NCBI RefSeq assembly: GCF_016545825.1 | Contig: NC_052613.1 | Span: 49,148,112-49,212,111 of the forward strand | From: Eucalyptus grandis | Lineage: Eukaryota > Streptophyta > Magnoliopsida > Myrtales > Myrtaceae | Reading direction: 5' to 3' | Length of the DNA: 64,000 bases | Part shown: positions 49,932 to 62,660 of the stretch, piece after piece | Numbering within the stretch: the stretch's first letter is position 1 | How the letters are laid out: each line of letters begins with the position of its first letter | The notes under the pieces: generated by a model | Seen by the model: the letters and a program-made list of their open reading frames with translations, nothing else | Database searches by the model: none | Told to the model about the DNA's origin: nothing | Position numbers and translations under genes: made by a program

Positions 49932-50362
49932 GGGAAAATGCCATAAAAAATCATAAACTATACAGCGCATTTACCTCAAATTTTTTTGTGATACCAAAAA
50001 TCTCAAATTTATACTCGTATAACACATTTACTCCAAGTCTTTTTTTGTGGCACCAAAAATCCCAAATTTATATCTACGTGATACATTTATCTCAATTTTT
50101 TTTTTGTGGCACTAAAAACCCAAAACTTATACTAATGTGACACATTTATCCTAAATTTTGGGGTAAATGTGTCATGCGAAGATTAGTTTAAGGTTTTTTG
50201 TGTTACAAAAAAAAAATTGGAATAGATGTGTGTCACACCAGAACAATTTAAGGGTAAATGTGTCACATAGGTACATGTTTGGAGTTTTTTGTTTCATGAA
50301 GAAAATTTTGAGGTAAATATATTATAATGGGCACAATTTAAGGCTTTTGGTCGCTATTTCCC
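49932..50362. mobile_element. Foldback hairpin element with internal tandem repeats
   Basis: The ends GGGAAAATG... and ...TATTTCCC are inverted. The left arm has three diverged units of about 60 bp (words CAAATTTTTTTGTG, ACCAAAAATC, ACACATTTA); the right arm has their complements (GGTAAATGTGTCA, TTTTTTGT). The centre, near 50,140-50,175, is a hairpin: TGACACATTTATCC / GGGGTAAATGTGTCA. No protein is encoded. Whole-element foldback is predicted. Confidence 0.7.
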
Positions 50363-50807
50363 TAATTTTTATTTCCTTAAACGTTTGACTTAAAATCACA
50401 ATACCTTTGATTGTCCGAAAAGAGATAATCTATCATAGAAAACATGTATTCTAGACTTAATTTTCCAAAATAACTAGTTCTGGTTGACATTAAAGATTCC
50501 AGATATTATCCTATGTACAGGGAAACTGTACGTCGGATCCATGCGTTTCCTGTTGCTATTGCAGGCCGCATTTGCATCATGAGAGAGAGAGAAAAAGGAA
50601 GTGGGGGATGTGGTGCTGATGCTTCCTGAAAAGAGGAGAGGGGCCTCAGATTATTCACTGTTCAAGCAGCACCTGAAGCGTAAGTGTGTTGTGCTGCGCA
50701 ATATCCGAACAAGGTGACAGCAACACCACCTCCGAAGAGCAATGGCTGGACCAGGTTTGGCCGGCCTTCGTTTTCTCGCAGAAAGCCAAAAGAACAACAA
50801 CACAGAG

Positions 50808-50842
<35 letters not shown>

Positions 50843-50941
50843 GAGTGTCTTAGTGGATAGAGACACAATTTGCAGCAGTATAAGTTATTGATTGATGAGC
50901 CACTACCAGCAGGGCCACTACCAGCAGCACCTCCACCACCT

Positions 50942-50977
<36 letters not shown>

Positions 50978-51727
50978 CTTAGACTTGGCGATGATGGCCA
51001 TATTGATTAGTCCCTCGTATACATTTCATGGATGATGTGCTTTCATCATTCGCATTCACTTCCCTTTTTAGAAAATGTAGAATGATCACGATTATGTCCC
51101 GATGTTTGCATCATCCATCCATGCATATTCCCCATATGGATATAAATGTGCTATGATGAGCATATGCCCGGTGGGTCTCATAATGATTAACATGGATGCG
51201 TAGCCATCGGACGCCCATAATTAGGTCAACATTAAATACTTCTCCAATATGTTAGTGTCGGAATATCCTTATCTTCTTGTGCATTTTCTTCTCTTCCCTT
51301 AAAATGCGAAGAGAGCTAGAAGAGGGCTGCTCTAAAATATGAATGAATAACACAGGGAAATGCCCTGAAGCAATTAAGATTTTATCAATTTAAGATGGTC
51401 CAGGTGTGAAAAATATGAATAACCGGAGATATTTAGACATCTTTTATGATTATCATTGTGAAAACTTCATCCAAATTCATTTGCTAAACAGGACAAGTAA
51501 AACTTGCCATAAACAAATCAAAGGTAGATGATTCTCGTACGTAATGCCCAGAATTTTATTTTTCATATGGCGATTTTTCCCGACAATATAATTTCACTCC
51601 CATAAGATCATTCTTGACGTTGAAAAGTTAATCAAAATCCATGACTCTCAGTCGAGCAACTCAAGGAACACGTTACACCCATCAGTTTATTTCGAGGATA
51701 ATTCATCCCTCACTTTTGATCGACGGA
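50363..51727. other. Intergenic DNA with CT microsatellites
   Basis: No gene is seen. CT runs lie at about 50,807-50,842 and 50,943-50,975. The part near 51,640-51,727 is probably bZIP 3' UTR. Confidence 0.45.
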
Positions 51728-52276
51728 CTAGCTCCCGTCATTGCACACGACCTCTTCCAGATCTCTAATGCCACCACTAGCGTCGTTGTAAGGGCTATCG
51801 AATCTCACGTCCCTCAGCAGCTGCCGCAGATCAGCAACCTCCTCCTGGAGCCTCGCGTTCTCCCGGACGGCCCTCTCGTGGCGCTCCGTGGCCTCGTTCA
51901 GCCGCTCCACGAGGCTCTGGTTCTCGCCACGGAGCCTCAACACCTGTGACCACAGCTCATCCAGGTGCCTCTGCTTCCGCATGCGTGACCGCCTTGCCGA
52001 CTCCCGGTTCGATATCATCCGCCGCCGGCGCCTCTCGTCGATGAGCCGGAACTGGCGGTCGTCAGCCTCATCAGAGGTGCTGCTAAGGCATGACGTGGCC
52101 ACCGTCTTGGAAGATAGCGTCACTTGTTGGAGGATCTGCTGAGGGTTTGGCATGTCGGCAAGGAGTCTGGCGAAGTTGAAGGGCGATACTGACGATGGTG
52201 CGTTGTTTTGCATTGAGGGGAATGGAGCGTAATCGGGGTTGTAAATCATTTCGGTGATTGCTTCACGTGGAATCAT
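51728..52276 (-). CDS. bZIP transcription factor, group S (bZIP42/43-like)
   Basis: An intronless gene of 182 residues, the usual structure for group S bZIPs. The basic region reads [20 protein letters not shown], containing the invariant N-x7-R DNA contact (N in SNRESA, R in RSRMRK). The leucine zipper follows after [19 protein letters not shown] with heptad positions L, L, N, L, A, V, L, L through about residue 150. DELWSQV is typical of the bZIP42/43/48 type. The N-terminus ([10 protein letters not shown]...) has no defined domain. The factor would act in the nucleus, probably as a homo- or heterodimer on ACGT-core sites. The start is the first ATG, 90 bp below a TATA box, with no conserved sucrose-control uORF seen in that leader. 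Confidence 0.92.
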   Translation of the reverse strand: MIPREAITEMIYNPDYAPFPSMQNNAPSSVSPFNFARLLADMPNPQQILQQVTLSSKTVATSCLSSTSDEADDRQFRLIDERRRRRMISNRESARRSRMRKQRHLDELWSQVLRLRGENQSLVERLNEATERHERAVRENARLQEEVADLRQLLRDVRFDSPYNDASGGIRDLEEVVCNDGS

Positions 52277-52364
52277 TTCGGTGGATCTTTTCTTTTATGG
52301 TTTCAGAAGGTATCCAAAATCAAGAATGGTTAAGTGTAGGAAAGAATAGGACGAGAAATGCAGG

Positions 52365-52373
52365 CTTTTTATA
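52365..52373 (-). promoter_or_regulatory. TATA box of the bZIP gene
   Basis: On minus, CCTATAAAAAGCC lies about 90 bp before the bZIP ATG at 52,276. A good consensus match at a typical distance. Confidence 0.7.
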
Positions 52374-52379
52374 GGAAGA

Positions 52380-55300
52380 AGATGAAGACGAGAAGGCAAT
52401 CAAAGTGGAGAGAGAGGACAAGTTTCGGCTATGGAGAAACTGTGCATCATGCGCTTACGTTAGCTGCTATTAAAACTAGCAATAATGCTAGGTATAGTAT
52501 AAGAAAGGATTTCTAAAAGTTCGTTTCGAAGTGATGTATGGGGATACGTAGATACTCCAAATCTTTATAAAGGATAATGCATAAGAATATATGCAGCCAT
52601 TGATAAATCACTTGCTTTTGCATTAGAAAAGAGTATCCTCAATGACCGTATCACTGGTGGATATGGACTCTTTATGTTATCTCTCTACCTTTTCCCCTTT
52701 CTCTGCGAGTAAGAGCCACCACCACGGCCCATCTCCAACCACCGCCGTCGTCACCTCCTCCAGCTGCCACCTCGCCGTTGCATCTCCTCCTCTCTCGCAG
52801 GACAATCCAACCATAGGTTAGGGGTCACTGACCTCAACGTCATGATCCCATGGTTCCATGGTGTGCGACCACAAACTTTAAGGTCGTCCATGGGAAAAAG
52901 ACGCCAGACCCGGGATCGTTAGTGCCAATTTTGGAATTCAGGAGGCACGACTAAGGCATAACGGGCAACAAGGTGAAGGGGGAGAGTAAAACTAGGGGTT
53001 TTATATATAATATATATTATATCGGGTTGGGGGGGTGTTGTGTAAATGTTCATCAAATTAGTGGCATGTAAGCTTTTCTATATTAGTTTTGGGTATCACT
53101 AACAGTAATCGGCATGAGTTATGCTCTAATGGACAAAGTAAAATTCATACAAAGGAGTATCATATGACAGAGTGAACACAATTCTGAATATTTTGGTGCT
53201 ATATACGATGGAACCAAAGTCTATAAAACAAATTATAAGACCCCACTTTAGTAAACCAGGTATTTCAAATTTTGTACATATCTCCCTTAGTACCTAGCAT
53301 TAGTCTGGTTCGGACAAATAATGACACCAACAATAGGGTCGCGCCCTAGAATTTTCAAAGTTTTGTCAATTGAATCTGGTCATGCCGTTACCTGGGCCCA
53401 GCCACTTCCATCACCATTTCGCCATACATATGATGTTACTAATGCATGCGTTTCGCTTTGTGTAAACTATTAGTATCCACTGAGAGAGAGAGAGAGAGAG
53501 AGCATTTGATGCAAGAGCGATGACGACTCGATGAACCTAGGTCAGCTTGAAGGGCGACTCTTGCAATATAGAATTCGCATTTGATGGTAACATCGTTGAT
53601 TTTATAACTACAAGCCTAGTCACGGGGCACTTCAGCTGAGACTACTAGGGCAAAGTGAAGATGCATATTGATCTCGATATATTCAATTGCGTCCATCACG
53701 TACCTAACTTCCATGCATATTTCAAACGTGTCGCTTCCTTATTTCCCCCGGTTGATATGATTATCGCGCGACCCCGTTGATTAAAATCACTAATCTCTTG
53801 ATTTAATTAAATTATTGAACAACCATGGAACTTGCAGAAGGGCACGCAGCAACTGGCAAACGCATGTGTCGCACCAAGTTTAATTATGAAGAGATCGATG
53901 AGCCGTCCCGCACTAACAGAGCCATAGTTTAGGTCACTCTCCACTGAGCCTCCGCCGTCTAGCGCAATCTGCTTAAATTACTATTACAACTAGAATAAAA
54001 AATGATATATACTTTTTTTTGGTTAAAAAAAAATGATGTATACACACGACTAATTTTTTTTTATAGTTTATGTTAGATATTAAGTACATAGTTGTAATGA
54101 TGTAATCATTGCGGTTTAGTTTGATTTAGGCAATTGATGACTTTACAAAGAGATAATTCGTCAAATGAGTTTTTTTTTTTTTTTCGTAATTGACTCAGAT
54201 ATTTAGCACATTATATTTAATTGGTTTAGCCATATTTTCTCAATGGACAATATGTAACCACTTATCCCTCTATGAAATTGCCAGGTGTGGCAAGTTTTCT
54301 ATTTTCTTCTATTTTGTCCTCTTTTGATCGGGATGAGCTACGACAACCAATTACGAAAAGCGCAAAAATAATTCAATTCCTTTTTCTTTTCTTTTTTGTT
54401 TCTTTGAGATGAGATGAGATTTTATGCATATATGCATGCAATACGAGGAAAAGGACAGGAGAAAAGAAAATTCCTATTATTTCCAACATACTAAATTAAT
54501 AATTGGGTGGAGGACGAAACGTCATAGAGACGTGCGCACTAGCATGGTATCCTATTCTATTCAATGGAATTATTTCGATATGACAAGCCAGGAAATAATT
54601 AGCAGTATTCTTTCTTCTTAGGTGAGTGTAAGATGTAGGAGTTGAAGAGATTTTCAGCCTCCCCCGATGCACTGTTCTCACGTTTCTTACACGCATGAAG
54701 CAACTGTATCTGAGTTCATGAACATGGACTCTCAAAAAAGAAGAGGGAGATGTTGGGTAGATTTGGACTTATTCAATGTCATATAATTAGTAGTATTTTT
54801 TTTTTGATAATTTTTTTATTAGGGACCCAAGATTGCATGATGAATAAATTACGTACATCAAATCCATCTCAATTATATATCAAGTATAAACTTCATGATC
54901 GGATCCACATAATTAATGATTAAGATGCTATTGATCAACAAGATCCATAAAGCATGTAATATATTTCAGAATTAGTTGAGTGTTTCTTTATTGCAGACTC
55001 GTTCGCACCCCCCCCAACCCAATTCGATCGATCACGACTTTAGATCAAGGTCGCCCATGTCAATGATCTAGATTTGGCTCGTTCAAGTTCGTTGAAGGTT
55101 GGAGGGAGGAGAAGGGGGGGGAGAGAGAGAGAGAGAGAGAGACGGGATTATATCTTATATATGAAGATTTATGAAGATTAGTTGAGTCAAAAGTCCAAAT
55201 AAGGAAAAAAAAAATTGTAAGATTCCTACTGCAATATCCATCCTACTTCAGACACTTACCGGCAACATGATTGACTAATGGCAGTTGCACTAAACATACA

Positions 55301-57045
55301 CGGAATTGATAAAACTTCTGGTTGGATATGAGTCCATATTCTGGCTGGTAATCAACTTCGTCTTCATGAAACTCGTCCTTCCAGTGATCCCTTAACGGAG
55401 TGCCCTTTAGACGTCACTTCCTAGAGCATTAGTTTGTGCTTTCCATTGATCGCCCGGCATTTGTCGACACAATATCCATACACTCGACGAGTTTAATCAA
55501 ATTTCCAATATCGTGGAAGAAAAGTTTTATGGGAGACACTGTTCGTTAGGGTACTATCCCACCACTTTTTCCCCAATGCATGCAAAGACCACCATGCTTT
55601 ACTCAGACAGGGTAGGAGCAGGATAGAAATGGCGCGGCGGCATTTGGGTACGGAGGGAGACTGAATTTAGCAGCCTCACGTGAGGAGCGAAACATGATAT
55701 GATATGATGTAATTGCTCGAAAGGCAGACTTTCAAATAATATAAAATTGTACGAGCCTCCATTTTTGTATTTCCTTCATGACAAGACAATGATGTATATG
55801 TGGGTTTTGATTGGATACGGCACAGATCAGAAATCTACCTCTTATGAACTTCTATATTGTTTATGCATACGGACGACACTTTTTGCTCAACGTATTTGTC
55901 TTTTTGGCCACATTCATCGATCTTTTGATTATAGATACATTCAATTTACGACGAGATGAGCATATGCTGGAATGATCCATCTCTCAGTCACCAACTCCAA
56001 CTTGTCCTTTCAAAAGCAAGTCGACATTCTTTCACTAATTATGCACATTGCATTTGAAAGGGAGCGCATTTTCCTTAGCTTAGATCAGGGCCCTGTCATG
56101 CATAAGCCGTGTTGTCCGATCCACTCCAAAATAACGATTGCTAATAACATTGATTTTAGAGTAACTTGAATCTTTTACTTCGTTTCAAGTCGTACTGCAC
56201 TTACAGTTTGACTTTTGTTCAATCTCAAACACTCGAAGTCTCACAAAATTGCACAAAACATATACAACAGAACCATATATAATTTTTCTAGGGTTTGGAT
56301 AATGTCGTATGCTTTCAGGGCCGCCAAAAAAACTCAAAATCAGCATGGCAAACCACACTAGCATGGCTATCGCTAAACGACGCATTTACAATGTGGGTGG
56401 ATCGATGTCGATCACTAATGCACACACATATATACATCCTGAAACAAGTCAAAGTCATTGGGTTTCCAATGATCGAAACAGTAACTTGCAAAATCATTGA
56501 AGTTTTGCTTCATCCCTGTTCTTGCTCAGGTTCACTTTCGTCTTAGGTTTCCACGAGCATTCTAAAAATCAATGACGCTACCCGACCACCACAAATGTCG
56601 TATCCATTCACGCCACTTCCCAAGCTTCCCCACGATCAGAATTAGCCACAACTTGGGTATGCATCGAACTGTATGTACCATGTGGGCGTTGTCTCCACTT
56701 CATGCGTCCCACTGAGCTACTACCCACACGCACACACAACTTTCTTCTTCTTTTTTCTCCAGTCATTATTAGAATTGATATTCCGTGATGTCATCGCATC
56801 GTGCAGCCATTGGCTGGAAGAGGATAGGCATACCACCACCACTTTTGTTTTCCAATGTTTTTATCATGATTTGTGATGTGAAAAGCATTTTGGATGAGAT
56901 TTGTTAGTCATTGTAATAAAAAAAAATGATTTATCCCATCATCCGTCACTAGAAAAACATAACGTCGATAAATAGTATTGAGGTATATATATAGATATGT
57001 ACATAACAAATCTAACACACAAAAAAAGAAATTCTTCATGCGATT
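52380..57045. other. Gene-free region
   Basis: No gene is recognised on either strand. It has (GA)n runs at 53,481-53,502 and 55,120-55,142 and a retroposon tail at 54,013 (listed separately). Reading frames of 60-83 codons are scattered and unrelated to known families. Confidence 0.5.
53997..54043 (-). mobile_element. Short retroposon tail with 16-bp target duplication
   Basis: Direct repeats AAAAAATGATATATAC (53,997-54,012) and AAAAAATGATGTATAC (54,028-54,043) flank a body that reads AACC plus eight A on minus. Same signature as the other ACC-poly(A) insertions. Confidence 0.55.
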
Positions 57046-57049
57046 TATG

Positions 57050-57530
57050 TGTTAATAGGGATGGTGAAGCATCCCTTGAAGGCCACTAAATTTGGCAACT
57101 TTGGAAATAGTCAAAATATTAAGACCTACAATCAACTGTATTTCCTATATTTTCGATGTCTTATAGATGTGATTATTGCATTTCTTAGTTCCTAGGTCTT
57201 TATGAGTCTTGATTGTGATGAAGATTCCAAGAGTCAAAGTTCTAGTTCCTAAGATTTTATTATGTTATGTCTTTCCAGTGATTCTGGAAATTACTCATGC
57301 TTGGAGGGCTCATCCATGCTTCATTATATAAGCATGCTATGATGAATGAAAAAACCAAGACTTGATTGATTCATAACTTATTTGAACATTTGGCTCAAGA
57401 ACAAGAAGAATTTCTTATTTTGCTCTTATCTCTTAGGTAGATTCTTATGGATAACAAGTAATCTATATCCATCTAAATTCTCACTTGTGTTACTTTTTAC
57501 TTTTTTTACACTCTCCCTTGGCATCAAGTA
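57050..57530 (+). mobile_element. Possible copia-type LTR remnant
   Basis: A segment with a TATATAAGC promoter-like word at about 57,325, ending TTTTTTACA at about 57,510 and followed 8 bp later by TTGGCATCA (57,518-57,526), which resembles a degenerate TGGTATCA primer site. This is the layout of a copia 5' LTR end. No matching second LTR or gag was found nearby, and the left border is a guess. Confidence 0.35.
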
Positions 57531-59029
57531 GTCACTGCACGCATTTCAATACTTGATGCTTCTACATGAAAATATTTTTTTCCTGAAAGATGCAAGGAAT
57601 GTATGGTGTTTGGTCGCATCATAGGATAGGTATGGATAGCCTTAGCCTTTTGGCTTATGTCAATGCAGATAATCATTCAGTTAAATATTCGAGGTGGGTG
57701 GTTCGATTTGTTTATAGCAAATTCAGGTTGCACGCATGTTTGCACAAGCTCACTTTGGTTCATAAAGGACGTCTTCCACTCACGATGTGGATGTTAAAGT
57801 TGCTTTTTGTGCATTCAAAAGTCTTCTTGGTCTTCTAAAATTGCCTCTTGCTACCACCCGTGCATGTGTGGCTGTGGCTGTGGCTGTGCGTGAGTTCTTT
57901 AGCTACATGCATGAGCCAAGCCACATCACCAAATGACTCGAAGATCTCTCGATCAAAATTGAATTATCTATCTTTTTCCTCTAATAATTTAAACTGCTTG
58001 GAAGTAAGTCGGTCCGTTTTGCCCGCGAGACTCGACTCCAAGTGATGATGGACATAGCTCCTTCTCTTGCATTAGCAAGTTGTGTGAACCTGATGCCACC
58101 AGCAATTTTAACCAGTGCTCCAAACCAGACTAACCGGCTTTTCTAGTGACTTAACTCAGTTAGGAAACATGTCCAATAATATATTTTCACATCGTTTTTC
58201 TTGAAAAAGTAAATGCTTGAAGGCCAGCGTGCTAGTTTGAAGTCCAGACGACTCCATTCTCATCGCTGTCCTTCATCTTTTGGAAGCCTAATCTCACAAG
58301 CTTACTTGTCTAATGGGGACACTAGGTCGTTTCAAAATAAGAAAATGATTATATGCTTTCGACTAAGCATGCGTGGAACGGGTCCCATGAAGCTAGACGA
58401 TTATGTAAGATCGCCGATGAGCAATGAAACCAAGTGGACGTGCTCACACCGATCAAGTCCCCATCAGTTTCAATACTTCTGGACAAAATGAACGTCCACT
58501 TCTCTCTCGTCACTTCGGCCCGTTGCGCTTGTTTGGTTATTAAGGTTTGGTTTGGTCATCAAAAAGTTTTCAATGTTGTCTTCTCTTCGATACCTAGTGC
58601 CCTACAATGCGAACTTGCAATTGGTTAGTATTTTTGCTGGAATTTCTCCTCCAACGAAATATCCTTCATTGAAAATCGTTCTTCGACTTTTAATTTTAAA
58701 AAAATCAGAGGTTTGTGTCAACTCTGGACAATAAATATTATATAAGTGATAAGAAACCAACAACTTTTATTATAACAGGCTGTACAAATGCAAACCATAC
58801 TAGAATTTAATCAACAACAAGACTTGAAAGATATTGACTTAGTAAAGTAACCAAATGTAAACAAATTATGTTGGAATTTAATTGACGACATAGCCCGAAA
58901 GCACAAAGACACTATGCTGGAATTTAAACAAATTATGTTGGAATTTAATTGACGGCTTATGCATTAATGTGTCCCCACACATGTGAATAATTTCTTGGAC
59001 ATTTTTTTTATATGAAGAAAAAAGGCTGG
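57531..59029. other. Gene-free region
   Basis: Short frames only (for example 58,213-58,491 on plus); nothing recognised. Confidence 0.45.
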
Positions 59030-60234
59030 GATCACTATTTAAATTGAAGCATTGAGTGAAATGCAAAGTGTCATGGGCTGAGTATGAATTTATTGTATGA
59101 TAATTAAGAGGAAATTGTCTAGGGCTGTTGAACCGGACTTGCCCCAATATGGGATGCCCCTTACAAAGGATATGGGTCGCATTAGATTCTAGGCCCATGC
59201 TCCTTGGGAACGCCGTCAATGTAGTGACGAAACCGTGCTCTAAGGTGGGGAGACGATGCCTGGCTAGATGCCAGTAGATAACCGAACTGCGAGTAGGCTA
59301 TGTTCATGGGTGGTAGTGAATAAATAAATAAAAATTGGATCACATGCTATGGTTGTTGTTTATGTGAAAGTAATTGCGCTACAGTTGTTTAAGTTCTTAT
59401 TACTACATATGATTGAGTGATATGAACTATACTAACCTACATGAAGGAAATAAGACGAGGTAAGTCTTCTATGTGACGTGGCTAGGCCGCCCTTAGGTGT
59501 ATTTTCTTTCTAATAGGGGTTTAAGGGGGGTGAACTTGCTTAGACAATGTCTCACCTCGTTGTAGGCCAAATATTTTCAGGACTGTAGATGGCGATACCC
59601 CCGAAGCGATATGGTGTCCCCGTGCAGATTATCAAGTAGGTGCATAGTTTTCCCAATCCAGAGAGTCATTGGATTTATGAGCTGATTAGGACCAATGTCT
59701 AGGTTGAGGAGGCCATGTTTGTCAGAGTGCCTCATCAATACAGAGCGTGGTTCCGCTTTGGAGCCAATGGTTTCAAGATTGGTCCTCTTAGTGATTTTGA
59801 CATTCCACTGGCTGTGGTGGAGGCCATCCTAGGTGAGGGCGTAGTTGACCCTCCCGGTGGTAGGGTGGGGGACCTGTCGTCTCCGAAGGTTGATCAGTCA
59901 GAAGTGGGATCCACAAACGAGTCCGACTAGTGGTCATAGGACTGTTCTTTCTTTTTGGTGGGACTGATCCTTTTTGTAGGTTAACCCTTTTTGATGCATA
60001 TAAACTCTGACCCATTTTTGGTGTATGTAATCTCTGACGTGAATATCTATGAAAGTATGTTTGGTTTTGAATGAGTTGGTTTCCTACTTTTCTATCCTGT
60101 AAATCTTGTCAGGGGTATTATAATACGTTCCGCATGCGTATATAAAATGAATGGGGTCGGCGACACTACCTAGGAATGTCGCAATTGCACGACCATGGCG
60201 GGTTGTTCGCGTGCTTGGGGTTCGGGGCGTGACA
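59030..60234 (+). mobile_element. Truncated LTR of the same gypsy family
   Basis: This plus-oriented fragment matches, in reverse complement, about 23,843-25,075 of the 3' LTR, including GCCGAACTGCGAGTAGGC-like words and the terminal GGGGCGTGACA at 60,224-60,234. It lacks the outer half of the LTR and has no PBS after it, so it is a 3' LTR or solo-LTR remnant. The small LTR ORF is readable from 59,588 to 59,930, with stops in its first half. It abuts, and cuts into, the tandem copia-derived array. Confidence 0.88.
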
Positions 60235-62660
60235 AAGGGGATGCATTTATGATTGCTTCACAAGATGATGCCAAGCCTAAGACTGTCCAAGAAGCTCTAT
60301 CATCCTGTGACAATGAAGAATGGAGAAAAGTTTTGGAAAATGAAATTGAGTTAATAAAGGCAAACCACGTCTGAGACTTGGTTGATCCACCACCCAATCA
60401 CAAGACTATCTCTTTAAAATATGTCATATTCACTAGAATTACCATGATAATGACATGGATTGTGATAATGGTTACGGCATTATTCTATGCAATACAAGTC
60501 TTAGTATTAACCAAGCATCTTAAAAAGAACACAATGTATGAAACGGCGGTATTATAATTTTCGGAATGGACATATTTGTGTTTTTGCTTTTATTAAGTCA
60601 AGTTATGCCTTCTGCATCCAAATTCTATTGTTAATGTTAAATGTGAAGTCTGTAATGTCCAAATATACGGGCCCAACACCCAATTATGTCATTGATCGGG
60701 AAGAATCATACGCCATTCAATATTTTTAATAAATATATATTATGTTAACTATTGTCTTTCTTATTTTTGAATTGACCGTGTTTGTGAAAATATTATGTAT
60801 AGATTTACGGCTAGGTTTCAACACAAGAAACAAAAGGCATTTCACTTGTCATTCTTAGATGGACAAGCTGATGGAAGTATGCTTGAAATAAATTAATAAG
60901 ATGTCACATTCTTGGAAAACGATTTTCCTAATAGAGATGAGATTGACAAAGACTTTCATATATATGAGATGAAAGATCCTAATCACACGCCCACTAATGT
61001 TGTCGAGAAAAATGAAAATTTTCCTTAACATACAAGACTTAATGGGAGTATCGCATTACTTGGCAAACTAAATTTAGATTAAGTTTAGTTATGTAAAAGT
61101 AATCGTAAAAATTCTCTCTGTTGTCATTTTGAGATAAAATGAGAAGCATTTATGATTATTTTGCAAGATGATGCCTATCCAAGACGCTCTCTCATCTTCT
61201 GATAAGGAAGAATGAAGAAAAGTTTTGAAAGATGAAATTAAATCAATAAGGGCAAATCACATTTGAGACTTGATTTATTTGCCACCCAATTGCAAGGCTA
61301 TCTCTTTAAAATATGCTATATTCACTAGAGTTATCATAATAACAACGTGGATCGCGATAATGTTTGTGGCATTATCCTATGCAATACCAATCTTCGTATT
61401 GACAAGGATCTTAAAAGAATGTAATGTATGAAATGACAGGTATTATAGTTTTTGAATGTGGCATATTTGTGTTTTTGTTTTTATTGGCTTAAGTTAAGTC
61501 TTATGAATCCAAATTACGTTGTCAATGTTAAATGTGGAGTCTGTAATGTCCAAATATACAGGCCCAACACCCGAGTATATCATTGATCATCAAAAAATGT
61601 ACGTCATTCAATATTTTTAATAAATATATGTTATGTTAACCATTGTCTTCCTTATTTTTGAATTGACTTTGTTTGCCAAAATATTCCATATAGATTTATG
61701 TATAGGTTTCAACAAAAGAAAAAACAAAAAAAAAAAACATTTCGCTCGTCATTCATAAGTGAACAAGCTGATGGAAGTGTAATTGAAATAGAGTCACGAA
61801 ATGTCACATTTTTCAAGAATGATTTTCCTAATAGATGTGAGATTGACAAGGACTTTTAACTATATGGGATGGAAAATTCTAATCACATATATACTAATGT
61901 TGTCTAGGAAAATGAAGATTTATCCCAACATACATGACCTAATGGGAGTATCGCATCACCTAGCGAATTGAATTAAGAAGAAGTTCAATTACGTAAAAGT
62001 AATCGTAAAAGTATTCTCCATTGTCATTTTGAGATTGAAGAGAAAGTTTTTATGATTGCTTTGCAAGACGATGTTGAGCCTAAGACTATTAAGATGCTCT
62101 CTCATCCTTTGATAAAAAAGAATTCAAAAATATTTTGGAATATGAAATGGAATCAATAAGGGCAAACCATGTTCAGTATTTGGTTGATCCACTATCCAAT
62201 CGTAAGGCTATCTCTTTAAAATATGCCATATTCATTAAAGTTACCAATAGAACGACATAGATCGGGATAATGTTTGCGGCATTATCCTACGCAATATCAA
62301 TCTCGGTATTGACCAAGGATCTTAAAAAGAAGCCAATATTTGAAACAACGGGTATTATAGTTTTCGGATGGGGTATATTTGTGTTTTGCTTTTATTGGGT
62401 CAAGTCATGCCTTCCGTATCCAAATTCTATTGCCAAAGCTAAATGTAGAGTCTCTAATGTCCAAATATACAGGCCTAACACTTGAGTATTTCATTGATTG
62501 GGAAGAATTGTACGTCATTCAATATTTTTAATAAATATATATTATGTTAACCAATGTCTTTCTTGTTTTTTAGTGGACTGTATTTGTGAAAATATTCTGT
62601 GTAGATTTACGGCTAGATTTTGACATGGGAAACAAAAGACATTCCGCTCGTTATTCATGT
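60235..62660 (+). mobile_element. Tandem array of three copia-pol chimeric units (period about 0.9 kb)
   Basis: The same anchor (TTTATGATT) occurs at 60,246, 61,149 and 62,049. Each unit contains a copia pol relic: words recalling F-DG-ADGS, NDFPNRDEIDKD, KSNRK and FMIASQDDAKPKTVQEALSS plus DLVDPPPN, which fit the linker between integrase and RVT_2 reverse transcriptase. It then runs into an unrelated segment with two hydrophobic stretches and the shared word TAATGTCCAAATATAC, then AT-rich spacer. All copies have stops or shifts in the copia part. The first copy is cut at its left by the gypsy LTR fragment, and the third fades near 62,660. Confidence 0.8.
62270..62485 (+). CDS. 71-aa membrane-like ORF in array copy 3
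   Basis: A frame open in the third unit (MFAALSYAISISVLTKDL, then IIVFGWGIFVFCFYWVKS) with two hydrophobic helices of about 15-18 residues separated by a lysine-rich loop. Copies 1 and 2 have recognisable but interrupted versions. I do not recognise the family; it could be a captured host exon or chance. Translation is unproven. Confidence 0.3.
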   Translation: MFAALSYAISISVLTKDLKKKPIFETTGIIVFGWGIFVFCFYWVKSCLPYPNSIAKAKCRVSNVQIYRPNT

